A stretch of 64,000 nt of DNA from CAIXQW01 sp046049675 (GTDB taxonomy: Bacteria > Bacteroidota > Bacteroidia > Chitinophagales > Chitinophagaceae), in the NCBI GenBank assembly GCA_046049675.1, contig JBJORA010000090.1, positions 1-64,000 on the forward strand. The letters run 5' to 3'. Position 1 is the stretch's first letter. Each line of letters begins with the position of its first letter. A program made the position numbers and the translations under genes. Under the pieces are notes generated by a model. The model searched no databases. It saw only the letters and a program-made list of their open reading frames with translations, and was not told the DNA's origin. Shown here in pieces: positions 1-9,259 of the stretch.

Positions 1-264
1 ATAACCAACACAATAAGATGTAAATTGATAGCAAGAATGTTCTCCGTTGTAAAGAATAAACGAGAATATCAAAAGAATTATTCACATAATTTGGCAATGC
101 AAATATCTTAGAATACGCAGAGGAATTGTCTTTGAGTTTGGTAAGCGTTTACTTGGCATCATCACCAAAACTTAGTGTGTGAGTGGTTGAAAAAAAATTT
201 CATGAACAACGATGCACAAAAAATGCACAAAGGGTCACTGAGAGTTTGAAGTAAACAAAAAATC
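1..264. other. Intergenic stretch at the window edge, no gene seen
   Basis: No convincing coding frame is visible on either strand. Around 221-243 there is a word pattern (cacaaaggg, cactgag) that resembles a degenerate form of the 'cactaaggcactaaggg' repeat arrayed at 9437-10003; a similar degenerate stretch lies near 7157-7200. The match is loose and read by eye only. Confidence 0.4.
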
Positions 265-870
265 CTATACTACTTCGTGCCAATCGTCTAAGCTACTGGC
301 GCCACCTTTCTTTTTATAGTGAATACGCGTATCGTTGATGCGTAGTTGTGAACCAAGAATTTGTTTGAGCTTGCGCGCTTCCGCTAATGCGTGCTCGTAA
401 CCTTCTAGATTAGTCAACACAATAATTTCGTTGGGCACCATAATGCTTTTTCTAACAAGCTCTATGCGGAGCATGCTATAATTTTCTCTTTCGCGCATGC
501 TAATAAATAAAACCTTCTCCCATTCGTAGAATTTATCGTTTACCATTAAGCCGTCTTGTGATGGCATAATAGTTGTGGCTTTTCTGCTACCGGCAAACTT
601 TATTTTGATTACTTTACTATCGAGGTAGCTTACAACTGCAATTAATACTACAACCAACCAAAGTTGACGCGGATGATTATAGCAGTAAACAGCTACTATC
701 ACAACAAGTGCAAAGATCAAAGCAATCATTGCATTGAATTTCTTTGGTCGTCCAGGTATTTGAATGCTGCCGTTTGGTAAAATATTATACACGTGAATAG
801 GGTTTGAGTTTGAGTGTGTGTTTGGGTGTGGAGTTAGAGAATAGCGTGTGAGTGTGGTGGGGAATATCAA
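265..870 (-). CDS. Two-helix membrane protein of unknown function
   Basis: I do not recognise the family. Two adjacent hydrophobic segments lie at about residues 47-64 and 70-84, followed by a soluble domain of about 110 residues that ends in a basic, Gly-Ser tail. The topology recalls small bacterial proteins with two helices and a cytoplasmic PH-like domain, but no signature supports that. The first 45 residues are rich in Ser, Thr, Asn and Pro and come from a G/T-rich stretch on the top strand, so the true start may lie further in. It is followed, 36 bases downstream of its start on the top strand, by the nucleotidyltransferase end, and both genes run leftward. Confidence 0.6.
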   Translation of the reverse strand: MIFPTTLTRYSLTPHPNTHSNSNPIHVYNILPNGSIQIPGRPKKFNAMIALIFALVVIVAVYCYNHPRQLWLVVVLIAVVSYLDSKVIKIKFAGSRKATTIMPSQDGLMVNDKFYEWEKVLFISMRERENYSMLRIELVRKSIMVPNEIIVLTNLEGYEHALAEARKLKQILGSQLRINDTRIHYKKKGGASSLDDWHEVV

Positions 871-906
871 AGATTTTTAACCTTAATCATTTACAAAATT
901 AATTGT

Positions 907-1623
907 TTAGCCGAACATTTCTTCTGCCTTGGTGATGCTTTCTGGTTTGCCGACGTCTAATACAGGAATGCCAGTATGTTCGTAACCCATAATAGTATGT
1001 TTAGCGCAGATGCTTAAGTACCAATCTACCATACCAAATTTACCAGTAAATGGACAATCGCTAAAAATGCGTGTACTAATAATATGAATACCACTAAACG
1101 CAAATGGCTTTAGGTTTGGCTCATTACGCATAATTTTTTGTTCTTGTGTGCTGCTATTTTGCCAGCCGCATAAATGCATAGCATCATCAAATAAAAATGC
1201 TCTGCTACTTGCACGCTCACTAACAGCTAAGGTCGCAATAGCATCGTTCAGTTGATGTAAGCGAATAAGTTCCTTTAAATCTAATTGTGTTAGTATATCA
1301 ACATTCATTAATACCAGCTGATCGCCATCGTCTAGTAGTGGCTGTGCTTTAAGTAAACCTCCACCTGTTTCTAATACTTCGTTTGTTTCGTCACTGATAC
1401 TAATATTAGCACCCCATCCATCATTGGCAATAATGGCATCCCGAATTTGATCCGCAAAGTGATGAACATTTACTACAATATCATTCACACCAAAACTCAT
1501 CAAATATTTTACATTGCGCTCAAGTAAACTTTTTCCGTTGACAAGTGCCAAAGCTTTGGGGTGATGGTCGGTCCAAGGTTTAAGGCGAGTACCTAAACCC
1601 GCTGCAAGTATCATCGCTTTCAT
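907..1623 (-). CDS. Nucleotidyltransferase family protein (sugar-1-phosphate type)
   Basis: The N-terminus carries the nucleotide-binding signature of NTP-transferases, LAAGLGTRLKPWTDHHPKAL (residues 7-26), and the protein has the compact length (238 aa) of the family that includes MurU (N-acetylmuramate-1-phosphate uridylyltransferase) and mannose-1-phosphate guanylyltransferases. The acidic 'MNVDILT' segment near residue 108 fits the metal-binding Asp of this fold. It probably activates a sugar phosphate with a nucleotide in the cytoplasm, feeding cell-wall recycling or polysaccharide synthesis; the exact substrate cannot be read here. In many Bacteroidota such a gene sits beside a phosphotransferase, which is not seen in this window. 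Confidence 0.8.
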   Translation of the reverse strand: MKAMILAAGLGTRLKPWTDHHPKALALVNGKSLLERNVKYLMSFGVNDIVVNVHHFADQIRDAIIANDGWGANISISDETNEVLETGGGLLKAQPLLDDGDQLVLMNVDILTQLDLKELIRLHQLNDAIATLAVSERASSRAFLFDDAMHLCGWQNSSTQEQKIMRNEPNLKPFAFSGIHIISTRIFSDCPFTGKFGMVDWYLSICAKHTIMGYEHTGIPVLDVGKPESITKAEEMFG

Positions 1624-1834
1624 ATATATGTAGTGTGGTGCTTAGCAAGTATGCCTAACAAAAATTAATGCATACCAATTATTGCAAAGATGCAAAGTTA
1701 TGCCGTGACATACTAGCAGTTTTTACGCACAGTGTTATTTTTGCGCGTACTAATAGATACAGATTGTATCAGCCTTTTGCACAATGTGTACTTGTGCTGT
1801 ACCTTAGCACATTATCGCATAAGGTAATAAAGTC

Positions 1835-3643
1835 TTGACTAAAGAACAATTTCAGAGCATCGCAAGTACCATTCCGCATCAGCCGGGTGTGTACAAATAT
1901 TTTGATGAAACCGATACGATAATATATGTAGGCAAGGCAAAAGATTTGCGTAAGCGAGTTGCGAGTTATTTTAGTAAAGACCACGCCGACTTCAAAACGC
2001 GCAGATTAGTCTATGCAATCGATAGAATAGAATTTACCATAGTAAGTACCGAGCAAGAAAGTTTATTATTAGAAAGCTCGCTCATCAAACATTATCAACC
2101 ACGTTACAATATTTTATTGCGCGACGATAAAAGCTATCCGCATGTGGTGATTAAGAACGAAGAATTTCCGCGCATATTTCTTACACGAAAAATTATCCGT
2201 GATGGTAGTACTTACCTTGGTCCGTTTACAAGTGTGTGGCAAGTGCGCGATATGCTGAATGTGTTGCGAGAAAATTTACCGATACGTACATGCGACTTAC
2301 CATTAACGGAAGCGACGATACAAAAAGGAAAATACAAAGAATGTTTGCAATATCATATTGGTAATTGCAAAGCGCCTTGTATAGGCAAGCAAAGCAAAGA
2401 AGACTATAACTGGTATGTACAGCAAATAAAAGAAATACTAAAAGGCAAGACTAGTGAAATAAAAAAAATCTACACCAAAGAAATGCAGGCCTATGCCGCA
2501 GCTATGCAATTTGAAAAGGCAGAACTCATCAAGCAAAAATTGCATTATCTAGAAGACTATTGTGCCAAGAGTGCTATTGTGCATACAAGTATAGATAATG
2601 TAGATGTGATAAGCTATCAGGCAGTTGGCGAGCTAGATGTGGTGGTAAATTTTTTGGGTGTACTTAATGGCACTATTGTACATAGCAAGACTATTGTGAT
2701 GCGCCGGCAAGAACAAGAAAGCGACGAAGATGTGGTGAGCTATGTTTACAACGAATTTAGAGAGCAATTTAGCAGTACCGCCACAGAGGTAATAGCCGCG
2801 ATGCCATTGCAAGTAGAAGCTAATATTGCATGCACGCAACCCAAGCAAGGCGATAAGAAAAAACTATTGGACCTCAGTCAGCAAAACACAAGCTATTTTG
2901 TCCACGAGATACTGCGCCAAAAAACGCTGATGCTCAAACAAAAAGGTACTTATGAAGCGCAAGTGCTGCAGGAAATAAAAGATGCTTTGCGTTTGCCTAG
3001 ATTGCCACAGCATATAGAGTGTTTTGATAATAGTAATTTTCAGGGTTCGTTTCCGGTAGCTGCTATGGTATGTTTTAAGAATGGCATGCCGTATAAGAAA
3101 GAATACAGGCATTTTCATATCAAAACGGTAGAAGGTATCAACGACTTTGCTAGTATGACCGAGATTGTTGGCCGCCGCTATGCACGTTTGCTCAAAGAAG
3201 ACAAACCATTGCCCGATTTGGTGATTATAGATGGTGGTAAAGGACAGCTGAGTGCGGCACTAGAAAGTATTCGCAACTTGGGCTTATTAGGAAAATTTAC
3301 AGTAGTAGGTCTGGCAAAGAATGTAGAAGAAATATTTTTTCCGGGCGATAAAGAAAGCATACGCTTGCCTTACCATAGCGAGGCCTTAAAGCTTATTACT
3401 TATATCCGCGATGAGGTGCACAGGTTTGGCATTACATTTCACCGCGATGTGCGCAGCAAAGGGGTAGTAAAAACAGAGCTGCATGATATACCAAGCATAG
3501 GACCAAGCACGGCAAACCAATTGCTTAAAAAATTTAAGAGTGTAAAAAACATCAAGCAGCAAAGCGAAGTACAATTGGCAGCGGAAATTGGAGCAGCAAA
3601 GGCTAAGGCCATTGTGAAGTATTTTGCGGAGCAGGGGAAGTAA
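1835..3643 (+). CDS. uvrC: Excinuclease ABC subunit UvrC
   Basis: UvrC makes the two incisions on either side of a DNA lesion in nucleotide excision repair after UvrAB recognition. All expected parts are present in 602 residues: the GIY-YIG nuclease at about 14-95 (GVYKYF, then IIYVGKAKDLRKR), the UVR motif region near 195-235, the RNase-H-like second nuclease with ECFDNSNFQGS near 392-402 and DLVIIDGGKGQL near 465, and a C-terminal helix-hairpin-helix part (IPSIGPSTANQLLKKF). The start is a TTG at 1835; no ATG exists upstream in frame before the divergent gene, and the next residues align with the usual UvrC N-terminus. It is transcribed away from the nucleotidyltransferase gene. Confidence 0.95.
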   Translation: MTKEQFQSIASTIPHQPGVYKYFDETDTIIYVGKAKDLRKRVASYFSKDHADFKTRRLVYAIDRIEFTIVSTEQESLLLESSLIKHYQPRYNILLRDDKSYPHVVIKNEEFPRIFLTRKIIRDGSTYLGPFTSVWQVRDMLNVLRENLPIRTCDLPLTEATIQKGKYKECLQYHIGNCKAPCIGKQSKEDYNWYVQQIKEILKGKTSEIKKIYTKEMQAYAAAMQFEKAELIKQKLHYLEDYCAKSAIVHTSIDNVDVISYQAVGELDVVVNFLGVLNGTIVHSKTIVMRRQEQESDEDVVSYVYNEFREQFSSTATEVIAAMPLQVEANIACTQPKQGDKKKLLDLSQQNTSYFVHEILRQKTLMLKQKGTYEAQVLQEIKDALRLPRLPQHIECFDNSNFQGSFPVAAMVCFKNGMPYKKEYRHFHIKTVEGINDFASMTEIVGRRYARLLKEDKPLPDLVIIDGGKGQLSAALESIRNLGLLGKFTVVGLAKNVEEIFFPGDKESIRLPYHSEALKLITYIRDEVHRFGITFHRDVRSKGVVKTELHDIPSIGPSTANQLLKKFKSVKNIKQQSEVQLAAEIGAAKAKAIVKYFAEQGK

Positions 3644-3673
3644 GTAAAACCTAAGTGCTTCAAAAAAGAACTG

Positions 3674-3681
3674 TATCTTTG
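3674..3681 (+). promoter_or_regulatory. Bacteroidota -7 element TATCTTTG
   Basis: The octamer TATCTTTG fits the TAnnTTTG -7 consensus of Bacteroidota sigma factor. It lies behind uvrC and ahead of the orphan sorting-domain fragment and the secreted gene at 3927. No good -33 TTG is evident at the standard distance. Confidence 0.35.
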
Positions 3682-3775
3682 AGTAAGCAAAAGCTACTTA
3701 CAATAGTATAGCAATGCAATAGCAAACAAATTTGTACGTTATTGTAGAACCAAAAGCACAAAAAAATGTTCCCTT

Positions 3776-3937
3776 ATGAATACAAAGCAAGTTAGTATTG
3801 TTGACCTAGCAGGCCGTACAGTAGCAATCACCGAATTACCAGCAGGAAGTAATAAGGGTACTATTAGCAATAAACTCGGCAGCGGCACCTACTTTTTATG
3901 TTTAGACAATTTAGTTCGTAAATTCAGTGTACAATAA
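3776..3937 (+). pseudogene. Orphan T9SS C-terminal sorting domain fragment (53 codons)
   Basis: This short frame encodes a 53-residue peptide that reads like the second half of a type A T9SS sorting domain: VSIVDLAGRTV, a LPAG turn, then LGSGTYFLCL and a basic KFSVQ end. The usual YPNP opening strand and any passenger are absent, and translation of the same frame upstream of the ATG gives unrelated sequence. It is most likely the stranded 3' end of a deleted T9SS cargo gene. Its last codons overlap the GTG start proposed for the next gene at 3927, which itself ends in a complete sorting domain. Confidence 0.6.
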
Positions 3938-5510
3938 TTGCATAGTTAAGTTGGTCGTGTGTGCCTTGCTTTTTGTGGTGCTATTGCCACTACAAAAAGC
4001 AAGAGCACAGGCTATGCAGTACAATAAAACTTTTTTGCTAGACCCATCTAGTACGTTGAGTATTTTTGGTTGGGGTTTGCAAGTACACAGCATAAATGAC
4101 TCCACCATTCTCGTGGCTACTACCACCTCTAAACCAATAAGCGGTTCGCATAAAATGCAGCATAACTATGTTGTTTTGGGTCATACTAGCATTCAAGATT
4201 CTGTACGTTTGCATTTGATTGATACAAGCTATACTTCAGAACCAGGGACGCAGATGCTATGGTTAACAGATAGTACGGCAGTAGAACTACTATATGCGTT
4301 TTGGTACAGCCCAGGGAATCCTATTGATACGATGCATTTTTATCCTGTGATGCAATTTTTGAAATGTAGTACCTCAGGGGTAGATACTACTTATTACAGG
4401 TCATATAGGAATATATTTGAAAATGTATACAACAATGTTGTTGCTAGTCGAGGCAGGCTTTATTCAACAGGCATGGCAGCCTCGCCTATAGCACCCTTGG
4501 CTTCATTAGCTGAAATTGCAATTACGTGTTTTGATACTTTAGGCAATGTCATTTGGCATCGCACAACAGGCATACCCAATCGTATGGATAGAGGCCTCGC
4601 AATAGCATGCTTAGGCCAAGACAAGTTGCTGATAGCTGCGGTATGCAACCAGCTATACACTTCCAACGGGAATCAATATACCAAAAATCGCATCTATTGT
4701 TACGATACTGCGGGCAATGAACTATGGTTTAAGGATCTCTGGGAGAATAACTATACAAATTACACAGAATTAGTGCCTTTACCTACAAATCCCAGCCAAT
4801 TTTATTTTGCCGCTTGGCGAGACACCTTGCTTCCACTACCGAACAACGGCGATGGTGGTATTTTTGAACTTAGTTTACTAGATAGTTTGGCTAACCCAAT
4901 ATGGACGCGAATGATGAATGATATTCCAGCAGAACATATGGGCATCTACAATATCAAAGCCCTCGCCAATGGCAATGTAATGCTTTGTGGTAGTATAAGC
5001 GATAAGCAGGGTTGGGCTTGCCAAATGCGGCCCGATGGTAGTGTTGTGTGGCAGCACACTTATACAAGTTCTAGCACAAGTAACTTTAATATTCTTACTA
5101 ATTGCGATAGAGCGCCCAATGGCGATTTTGTATTTTGTGGCACATCGCTAGACAGCACTTACAATAGGCAAGCCACTTGGATACTTCGTGTGGATAGCAA
5201 TGGCTGCCTAGTACCAAGTGCATGCAGTCCGCTTGGCGCAGTGCAGTACGATATTGTAGAGCCGCTGCGCATTAATGCCTACCCGAACCCCGCTACAGAT
5301 AATTTGTATCTGCAAAGCAATAGCACGCAGCATTTATTGAGCGGCAAGGTGCAGGTGTTTAACCTACAAGGTCAGCTATTGTATAGCCACACATTAGAAG
5401 GTGTTACTATGCATAATATTGGGTTGCAAAATTTTGCAGCAGGTACTTATTTGTGGCGCTACGAATCTACGCGCGGAGAGGTAATAAGTAGTAAATTTGT
5501 AAAGAATTAA
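3927..5510 (+). CDS. Secreted protein with T9SS type A sorting domain
   Basis: The protein has a signal peptide (hydrophobic VVCALLFVVLLPL, cut near ARAQA), a body of about 400 residues with repeated short strands and Trp/Gly turns that looks like a beta-propeller, and a T9SS C-terminal domain from about residue 450 (AYPNPATDNLYLQ ... VQVFNLQGQLL ... AGTYLWRYES ... SSKFVKN). It is therefore expected to be exported by Sec and then passed across the outer membrane by type IX secretion. Function of the body is unknown. The start is ambiguous: GTG 3927, TTG 3951 or GTG 3957 all leave a workable signal peptide; the shorter ones avoid overlap with the preceding fragment. Confidence 0.75.
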   Translation: MYNNCIVKLVVCALLFVVLLPLQKARAQAMQYNKTFLLDPSSTLSIFGWGLQVHSINDSTILVATTTSKPISGSHKMQHNYVVLGHTSIQDSVRLHLIDTSYTSEPGTQMLWLTDSTAVELLYAFWYSPGNPIDTMHFYPVMQFLKCSTSGVDTTYYRSYRNIFENVYNNVVASRGRLYSTGMAASPIAPLASLAEIAITCFDTLGNVIWHRTTGIPNRMDRGLAIACLGQDKLLIAAVCNQLYTSNGNQYTKNRIYCYDTAGNELWFKDLWENNYTNYTELVPLPTNPSQFYFAAWRDTLLPLPNNGDGGIFELSLLDSLANPIWTRMMNDIPAEHMGIYNIKALANGNVMLCGSISDKQGWACQMRPDGSVVWQHTYTSSSTSNFNILTNCDRAPNGDFVFCGTSLDSTYNRQATWILRVDSNGCLVPSACSPLGAVQYDIVEPLRINAYPNPATDNLYLQSNSTQHLLSGKVQVFNLQGQLLYSHTLEGVTMHNIGLQNFAAGTYLWRYESTRGEVISSKFVKN

Positions 5511-5553
5511 ACCAGTTATGAGGTTAGCAATAAAAGGTAAATTCTAACTTAAA

Positions 5554-6048
5554 ATGAAACGCCATTTATTTTTCTTTTTATTACTAATGCCATTGCGTGT
5601 GTTGTGTCAAGAACAGCCATATCCTATCGTTACTATCGCAAATACGTATACTGCAACTGCATTTAAGGCGTACATTTTTGTGCTAACAACTAAACCTCAA
5701 GATTCAATTAGTATTACTAAAATTTGGATTGGTAAGAGAAGATTCTTTGCTATAGACGATAGTGAATATATTGGCCCAACGCAAGCTCAATTGACAGTAG
5801 CTGTGTATAATGAAGCAGCAGCAAGGCGAGATAGTTCGTATCAGCAGTTTATTCGTAAACCAATAAAGCAACACTTACCTCCTTCGTATAAAGGCACAGC
5901 GCTTATCGAATATTTATGGCGTGGGCGACGATACTATATGCCAATTAAACAGTTTGAAGAAAATTCTTGGCCTGTGGCAAGCCATGGTGAAGCACCACCG
6001 TGCAATGCTTTACCTCAGGTGTGTGGGTTTCAAATTGAGCTGCGATAG
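5554..6048 (+). CDS. Small secreted protein, unknown
   Basis: A clear Sec signal peptide (MKRHLFFFLLLMPLRVLCQ) precedes about 145 residues of mixed, fairly basic sequence with several Tyr-rich strands and two cysteines near the end (PPCNALPQVCGF) that could form a disulfide in the periplasm. No family was recognised. It follows the T9SS protein by 43 bases in the same direction and may be co-transcribed, and it is convergent with the L,D-transpeptidase gene, ending 9 bases before it. Confidence 0.6.
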   Translation: MKRHLFFFLLLMPLRVLCQEQPYPIVTIANTYTATAFKAYIFVLTTKPQDSISITKIWIGKRRFFAIDDSEYIGPTQAQLTVAVYNEAAARRDSSYQQFIRKPIKQHLPPSYKGTALIEYLWRGRRYYMPIKQFEENSWPVASHGEAPPCNALPQVCGFQIELR

Positions 6049-6057
6049 AAGTAAACT

Positions 6058-7002
6058 TTACTTCATCACCTTCATATTAAAATCGCCATCTGCGCTGCGG
6101 CGAATATGTATGATGGTGCCATTTTTTACGAGGCGGCTCAATTCTAGCAAATCGTCTTTTTTCATGGCAATGCAACCATCTGTCCAATTGGTACGCTGAT
6201 CTATAATAATATCTGCAGCACCATCTGCCCATACACCATGTATGCCAATGCTACCACCAATACGATCGGCGGCACCGACCAGGCCTTTCTTTTTATTTTC
6301 TTCAAATATCTTTCTGCTTTCGGCAGTTGGATAATCTATACCCATAAATAAAGTCCAGTCTTTGTGTGCATGGCGTTCGCTGATTCTAAAGTAGCCTTCG
6401 GGTGTTGCGCGATCGCCCTCCTTTAGCTTTTGGGTCATAAAATTAGGTCCAAAAACCACCTTATAACTCGTCAAAAACTTGTGCTTGTGATAAACGTACA
6501 TTCTATAGTTTTTCTTTACTACCTGTACGCTAATACTATCGAGGTCTAACGTATCAAAGGAGAATGCAATGTTCAGTTGGTTGGCATTAGGCGTGATATA
6601 CTTTTCGTAGAATTTCTTTTTGCCCACTACTACTTCTACTTCTTTAATTTCGTTGCCATTAGCATCTATCTTTTTGCTAAGTACTTTGTAAACAGTATCA
6701 ATTTTTTTGGGAGCAGATGGTAAATCGCCGCCACTATAAGTTGCCTTGCCAGTGCTTGTTTTGCCAGAGGTGCCAGGTTTAGTGGTTGCATTAGGTTTTG
6801 CAAGTGCGGGACTCTGTTTGCCACCAACTGTATCTTTTGCTCTAAACTGTGGCGGAAAACGTGGTATCTCTTTTTGCTTTGGTTTGGGTTTAGCAGGACG
6901 AGGTTTTTCGAAATCGTAAAACGGTGATAGCTGTTGTGCATACAGGCTGCCGCAAAAGCACAGCAGTAGCAGTACAAAGCCATGTTTAACAAATTTCCCC
7001 AT
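6058..7002 (-). CDS. L,D-transpeptidase (YkuD) family protein
   Basis: The C-terminal half carries the YkuD catalytic region: GSIGIHGV with the conserved His, then RTNWTDGCIAM with the nucleophile Cys (about residue 277 from the chosen start). These enzymes form 3-3 or lipoprotein-peptidoglycan crosslinks in the periplasm. The N-terminal third is Pro/Lys/Ser/Thr-rich (PRPAKPKPKQKEIPRFPPQF), a likely flexible wall-spanning linker. An upstream in-frame ATG at 7083 exists, but the ATG at 7002 gives a normal signal peptide (HGFVLLLLCFCGSLYAQQ) directly, so I place the start there (314 aa). Confidence 0.88.
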   Translation of the reverse strand: MGKFVKHGFVLLLLCFCGSLYAQQLSPFYDFEKPRPAKPKPKQKEIPRFPPQFRAKDTVGGKQSPALAKPNATTKPGTSGKTSTGKATYSGGDLPSAPKKIDTVYKVLSKKIDANGNEIKEVEVVVGKKKFYEKYITPNANQLNIAFSFDTLDLDSISVQVVKKNYRMYVYHKHKFLTSYKVVFGPNFMTQKLKEGDRATPEGYFRISERHAHKDWTLFMGIDYPTAESRKIFEENKKKGLVGAADRIGGSIGIHGVWADGAADIIIDQRTNWTDGCIAMKKDDLLELSRLVKNGTIIHIRRSADGDFNMKVMK

Positions 7003-7269
7003 TGTGCCATGCAATTTACAGCAATTGTGCGTTGTGTCGATAAAAGCGTAAGTACAAGATGAGAATATGGATATTTTTAACATTTGGAGTCAGTTTCAAC
7101 CATAAAGCAAACAAAGGCGGATAGTGTTTATGTCGGTGTGTGAGGTAGTGTGTGCTTAACCGCTAAGTCCGCAAAGTTTTACACAAAGTGCACTGAGTGT
7201 TTCAACTACAAAGTAAAAATGATTTAGCAATTTGGATGGCAACTAAATCTAAGCCTTTGCTTGCTTTGT

Positions 7270-7277
7270 TACCTTTG
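7270..7277 (+). promoter_or_regulatory. -7 element TACCTTTG ahead of the Crp-type gene
   Basis: TACCTTTG matches the Bacteroidota -7 consensus and ends 11 bases before the ATG at 7289, which would give a very short or nearly absent 5' leader. No well placed -33 TTG was found. Confidence 0.45.
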
Positions 7278-7288
7278 CAGAATAATAA

Positions 7289-7861
7289 ATGAAAAAATCA
7301 GCCTTAGAAAAGCTATACAGCATATACCCGTTTACGCCAGATGAGCTGCAACTTATTTTTGATGCACATCATAAAGTGGTTTTCAAGAAAGGCGAGTATT
7401 ACCTCAAAGAAGGACAGGTAGCTAATTCGTATGCTATTATTGAAAGTGGACTTATGCGTTCTTTTGTTTACAATTTTGAAGGTGAGGATATCACGACAAA
7501 CTTCTTTACTCAAAATGAAATTGTGATTGAAGTTTCATCATTGTTTCAACGTATAAAAACGAAAGAAAATATACAAGCAGTCGTAGATACTGAGTGTTGG
7601 CAAATAGACTTTGATGTATTTCAGAGCTTGTATCATAGTATACCAAATTTCAGCGAATGGGGTCGTGCGTGGATGGCCAATGCGTTGTTTAATTTTAAGC
7701 AACGGTCGGTTTCTATTATTACAGAAAGTGCAACAGAACGATACAATACACTTGTTGCTACTAAACCCGATGTGATTTTACAAGCGCCACTGAAGGCAAT
7801 AGCAACATATTTGGGTGTAACAAATTCTTCATTGAGTAGAATAAGAAAGGACATCAAGTAA
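7289..7861 (+). CDS. Crp/Fnr family transcriptional regulator
   Basis: The 190-residue protein has the cyclic-nucleotide-binding beta-roll layout (about residues 15-125: FKKGEYYLKEGQVANSYAIIESGLMR) and a C-terminal helix-turn-helix (about 155-188: LKAIATYLGVTNSSLSRIRKDI). This is the short Bacteroidota type of Crp-like regulator, in which the classical cAMP-contact residues are often absent, so the ligand is unknown. It may control the VOC-family gene 74 bases downstream in the same direction. A related regulator lies at 22697-23287. Confidence 0.85.
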   Translation: MKKSALEKLYSIYPFTPDELQLIFDAHHKVVFKKGEYYLKEGQVANSYAIIESGLMRSFVYNFEGEDITTNFFTQNEIVIEVSSLFQRIKTKENIQAVVDTECWQIDFDVFQSLYHSIPNFSEWGRAWMANALFNFKQRSVSIITESATERYNTLVATKPDVILQAPLKAIATYLGVTNSSLSRIRKDIK

Positions 7862-7935
7862 TTATTTGCCATAGGACAATTATTTGCAAATTGCTGGGCA
7901 ATACTTTTGTACTTCACAAACAAGCACAAAAGAAA

Positions 7936-8304
7936 ATGATTAATCAAGTCAACTGGTTTGAAATCGCAGTGAGCGATATGCCAAGAGCAAAGAAATTTTA
8001 CGAAGCAGTATTTGCAACAACACTTATTGATTTGGAGGTTGCTGGCCAGCAAATGGCTATGTTTCCAGGTGAATCAGGTGGTGTAAATGCTTCAGGAGCC
8101 CTAGTAAAAGCAGACGATTATGTGCCATCTACTACTGGTACAAAGGTTTATTTTACTTGTAAAGATGTGAATCACGAGGCAGACCTTATTGCTAAAAATG
8201 GCGGTCAAGTTGTTGTGCCAAAAATGGATTTAGGCGAATTTGGTTATATGGTATTGTTTATTGATACCGAAGGCAATATGGTTGGTCTTCATTCCATGAA
8301 TTAA
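7936..8304 (+). CDS. VOC (glyoxalase/bleomycin resistance) family protein
   Basis: The 122-residue product is a single VOC unit pair: INQVNWFEIAVSDMPRAKKFYEAVF at the start and GQVVVPKMDLGEFGYMVLFIDTEGNMVGLHS at the end are typical of the YdcJ/PhnB-like small VOC proteins. Such proteins bind metal or small ligands; the substrate is not predictable. An in-frame TTG upstream (7891) exists, but the ATG at 7936 begins exactly where the family does and is preceded by an A/G-rich stretch. It probably shares the transcript of the upstream regulator and ends at a hairpin terminator. Confidence 0.88.
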   Translation: MINQVNWFEIAVSDMPRAKKFYEAVFATTLIDLEVAGQQMAMFPGESGGVNASGALVKADDYVPSTTGTKVYFTCKDVNHEADLIAKNGGQVVVPKMDLGEFGYMVLFIDTEGNMVGLHSMN

Positions 8305-8321
8305 GTTCAATGCTTATTCGG

Positions 8322-8356
8322 AAAGCCACCTTTTGTAGAAAGGGGTGGCTTTTTTA
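8322..8356 (+). terminator. Rho-independent terminator after the VOC gene
   Basis: The arms AAGCCACC and GGTGGCTT pair around a loop of about 15 bases and run straight into a T-tract (ttttttattttg). It ends the Crp/VOC transcript. Confidence 0.8.
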
Positions 8357-8390
8357 TTTTGTTGCGATTAAGTTCTAAATTACAAGCAAA

Positions 8391-9257
8391 ATGAAAACAG
8401 AGCCAATTTATCTTGCTGGTCTTGAAGTGCAATTTTACAATGCTCAACATCTTTGTAATTTTATTCTTTCGCAACGCACTACCGAAGCTTTTGCAAAAGG
8501 TGGCTACAATAATTCTAAACTCACATTTCAAGATGACAAACTAGTGAAGTATGAGTTTATTGATGAAGGCGTTGCAACAAAAGTTTTAGAACTTCAGTCA
8601 GATTTAGTTGGTATGCCTATACCTCACTGTGAAGAGCAAACACCAAGCTTAATACAATTTGCTAAAGATGGATTACACACAATGGGTGGTACCAAGCCAG
8701 ATAAATTTCGTTTGCCAGAACATAATGGTACCTCGCCATTAGTTTATATTGGATGCATCAGCAAGGATGATTATCTTTTTAGTTGGCTGCCTTTTGATTT
8801 ACATATTGCTTTTCCTATCTATGCGAACGTTGTGCCATTGTATTTTGATTATGCTAATCCATTGCAGCCAAGCATTATAAATGTTGAGCAATTCAATAAG
8901 GAACATTCCAATTTTGAACCTTACATTACTAAGGCATCAATCATTGAATTTGAATCTGCAAAATTCAATTTTGTAACGAGCAACAGTTTTTATAATGAAG
9001 ACGGCAATACATTTGGCCATGCATGCTTGCCCAATTTCGCTCAAACAAATCCTTTGCCAATAAGTCCTACAACAGGAAAGTTGATGCCGTTTGTGTGCCA
9101 ACTACAAGGCGGCGTAAACATGAAGCACTGTGATATAATGCCTGTGGAAGAATATTATAAGGACCAATTAAGAAACATGAACTTTTGGGGCGATGCTAGT
9201 TTAGCTATTTATTTTGAGCCAGAAACTAAAATGATGTGTGCTTTAATAAGCCATTAG
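8391..9257 (+). CDS. Cytoplasmic protein of unknown function
   Basis: A 288-residue soluble protein without signal peptide or membrane segment. The C-terminal part (MPFVCQLQGG ... FWGDASLAIYFEPETKMM) faintly resembles the DUF1963/YwqG style of protein, in which a PLGG-like turn and a final 'gD.G..y.f' segment occur, but the match is too weak to assign. It has its own transcript after a terminator. The ATG at 8391 is the first in frame and is preceded by AAATTACAAGCAAA. Confidence 0.55.
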   Translation: MKTEPIYLAGLEVQFYNAQHLCNFILSQRTTEAFAKGGYNNSKLTFQDDKLVKYEFIDEGVATKVLELQSDLVGMPIPHCEEQTPSLIQFAKDGLHTMGGTKPDKFRLPEHNGTSPLVYIGCISKDDYLFSWLPFDLHIAFPIYANVVPLYFDYANPLQPSIINVEQFNKEHSNFEPYITKASIIEFESAKFNFVTSNSFYNEDGNTFGHACLPNFAQTNPLPISPTTGKLMPFVCQLQGGVNMKHCDIMPVEEYYKDQLRNMNFWGDASLAIYFEPETKMMCALISH

Positions 9258-9259
9258 CA

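Noticed and set aside
7003..7083. Upstream start for the L,D-transpeptidase
   Set aside because: It would bury the signal peptide behind 27 residues; the ATG at 7002 exposes it correctly.
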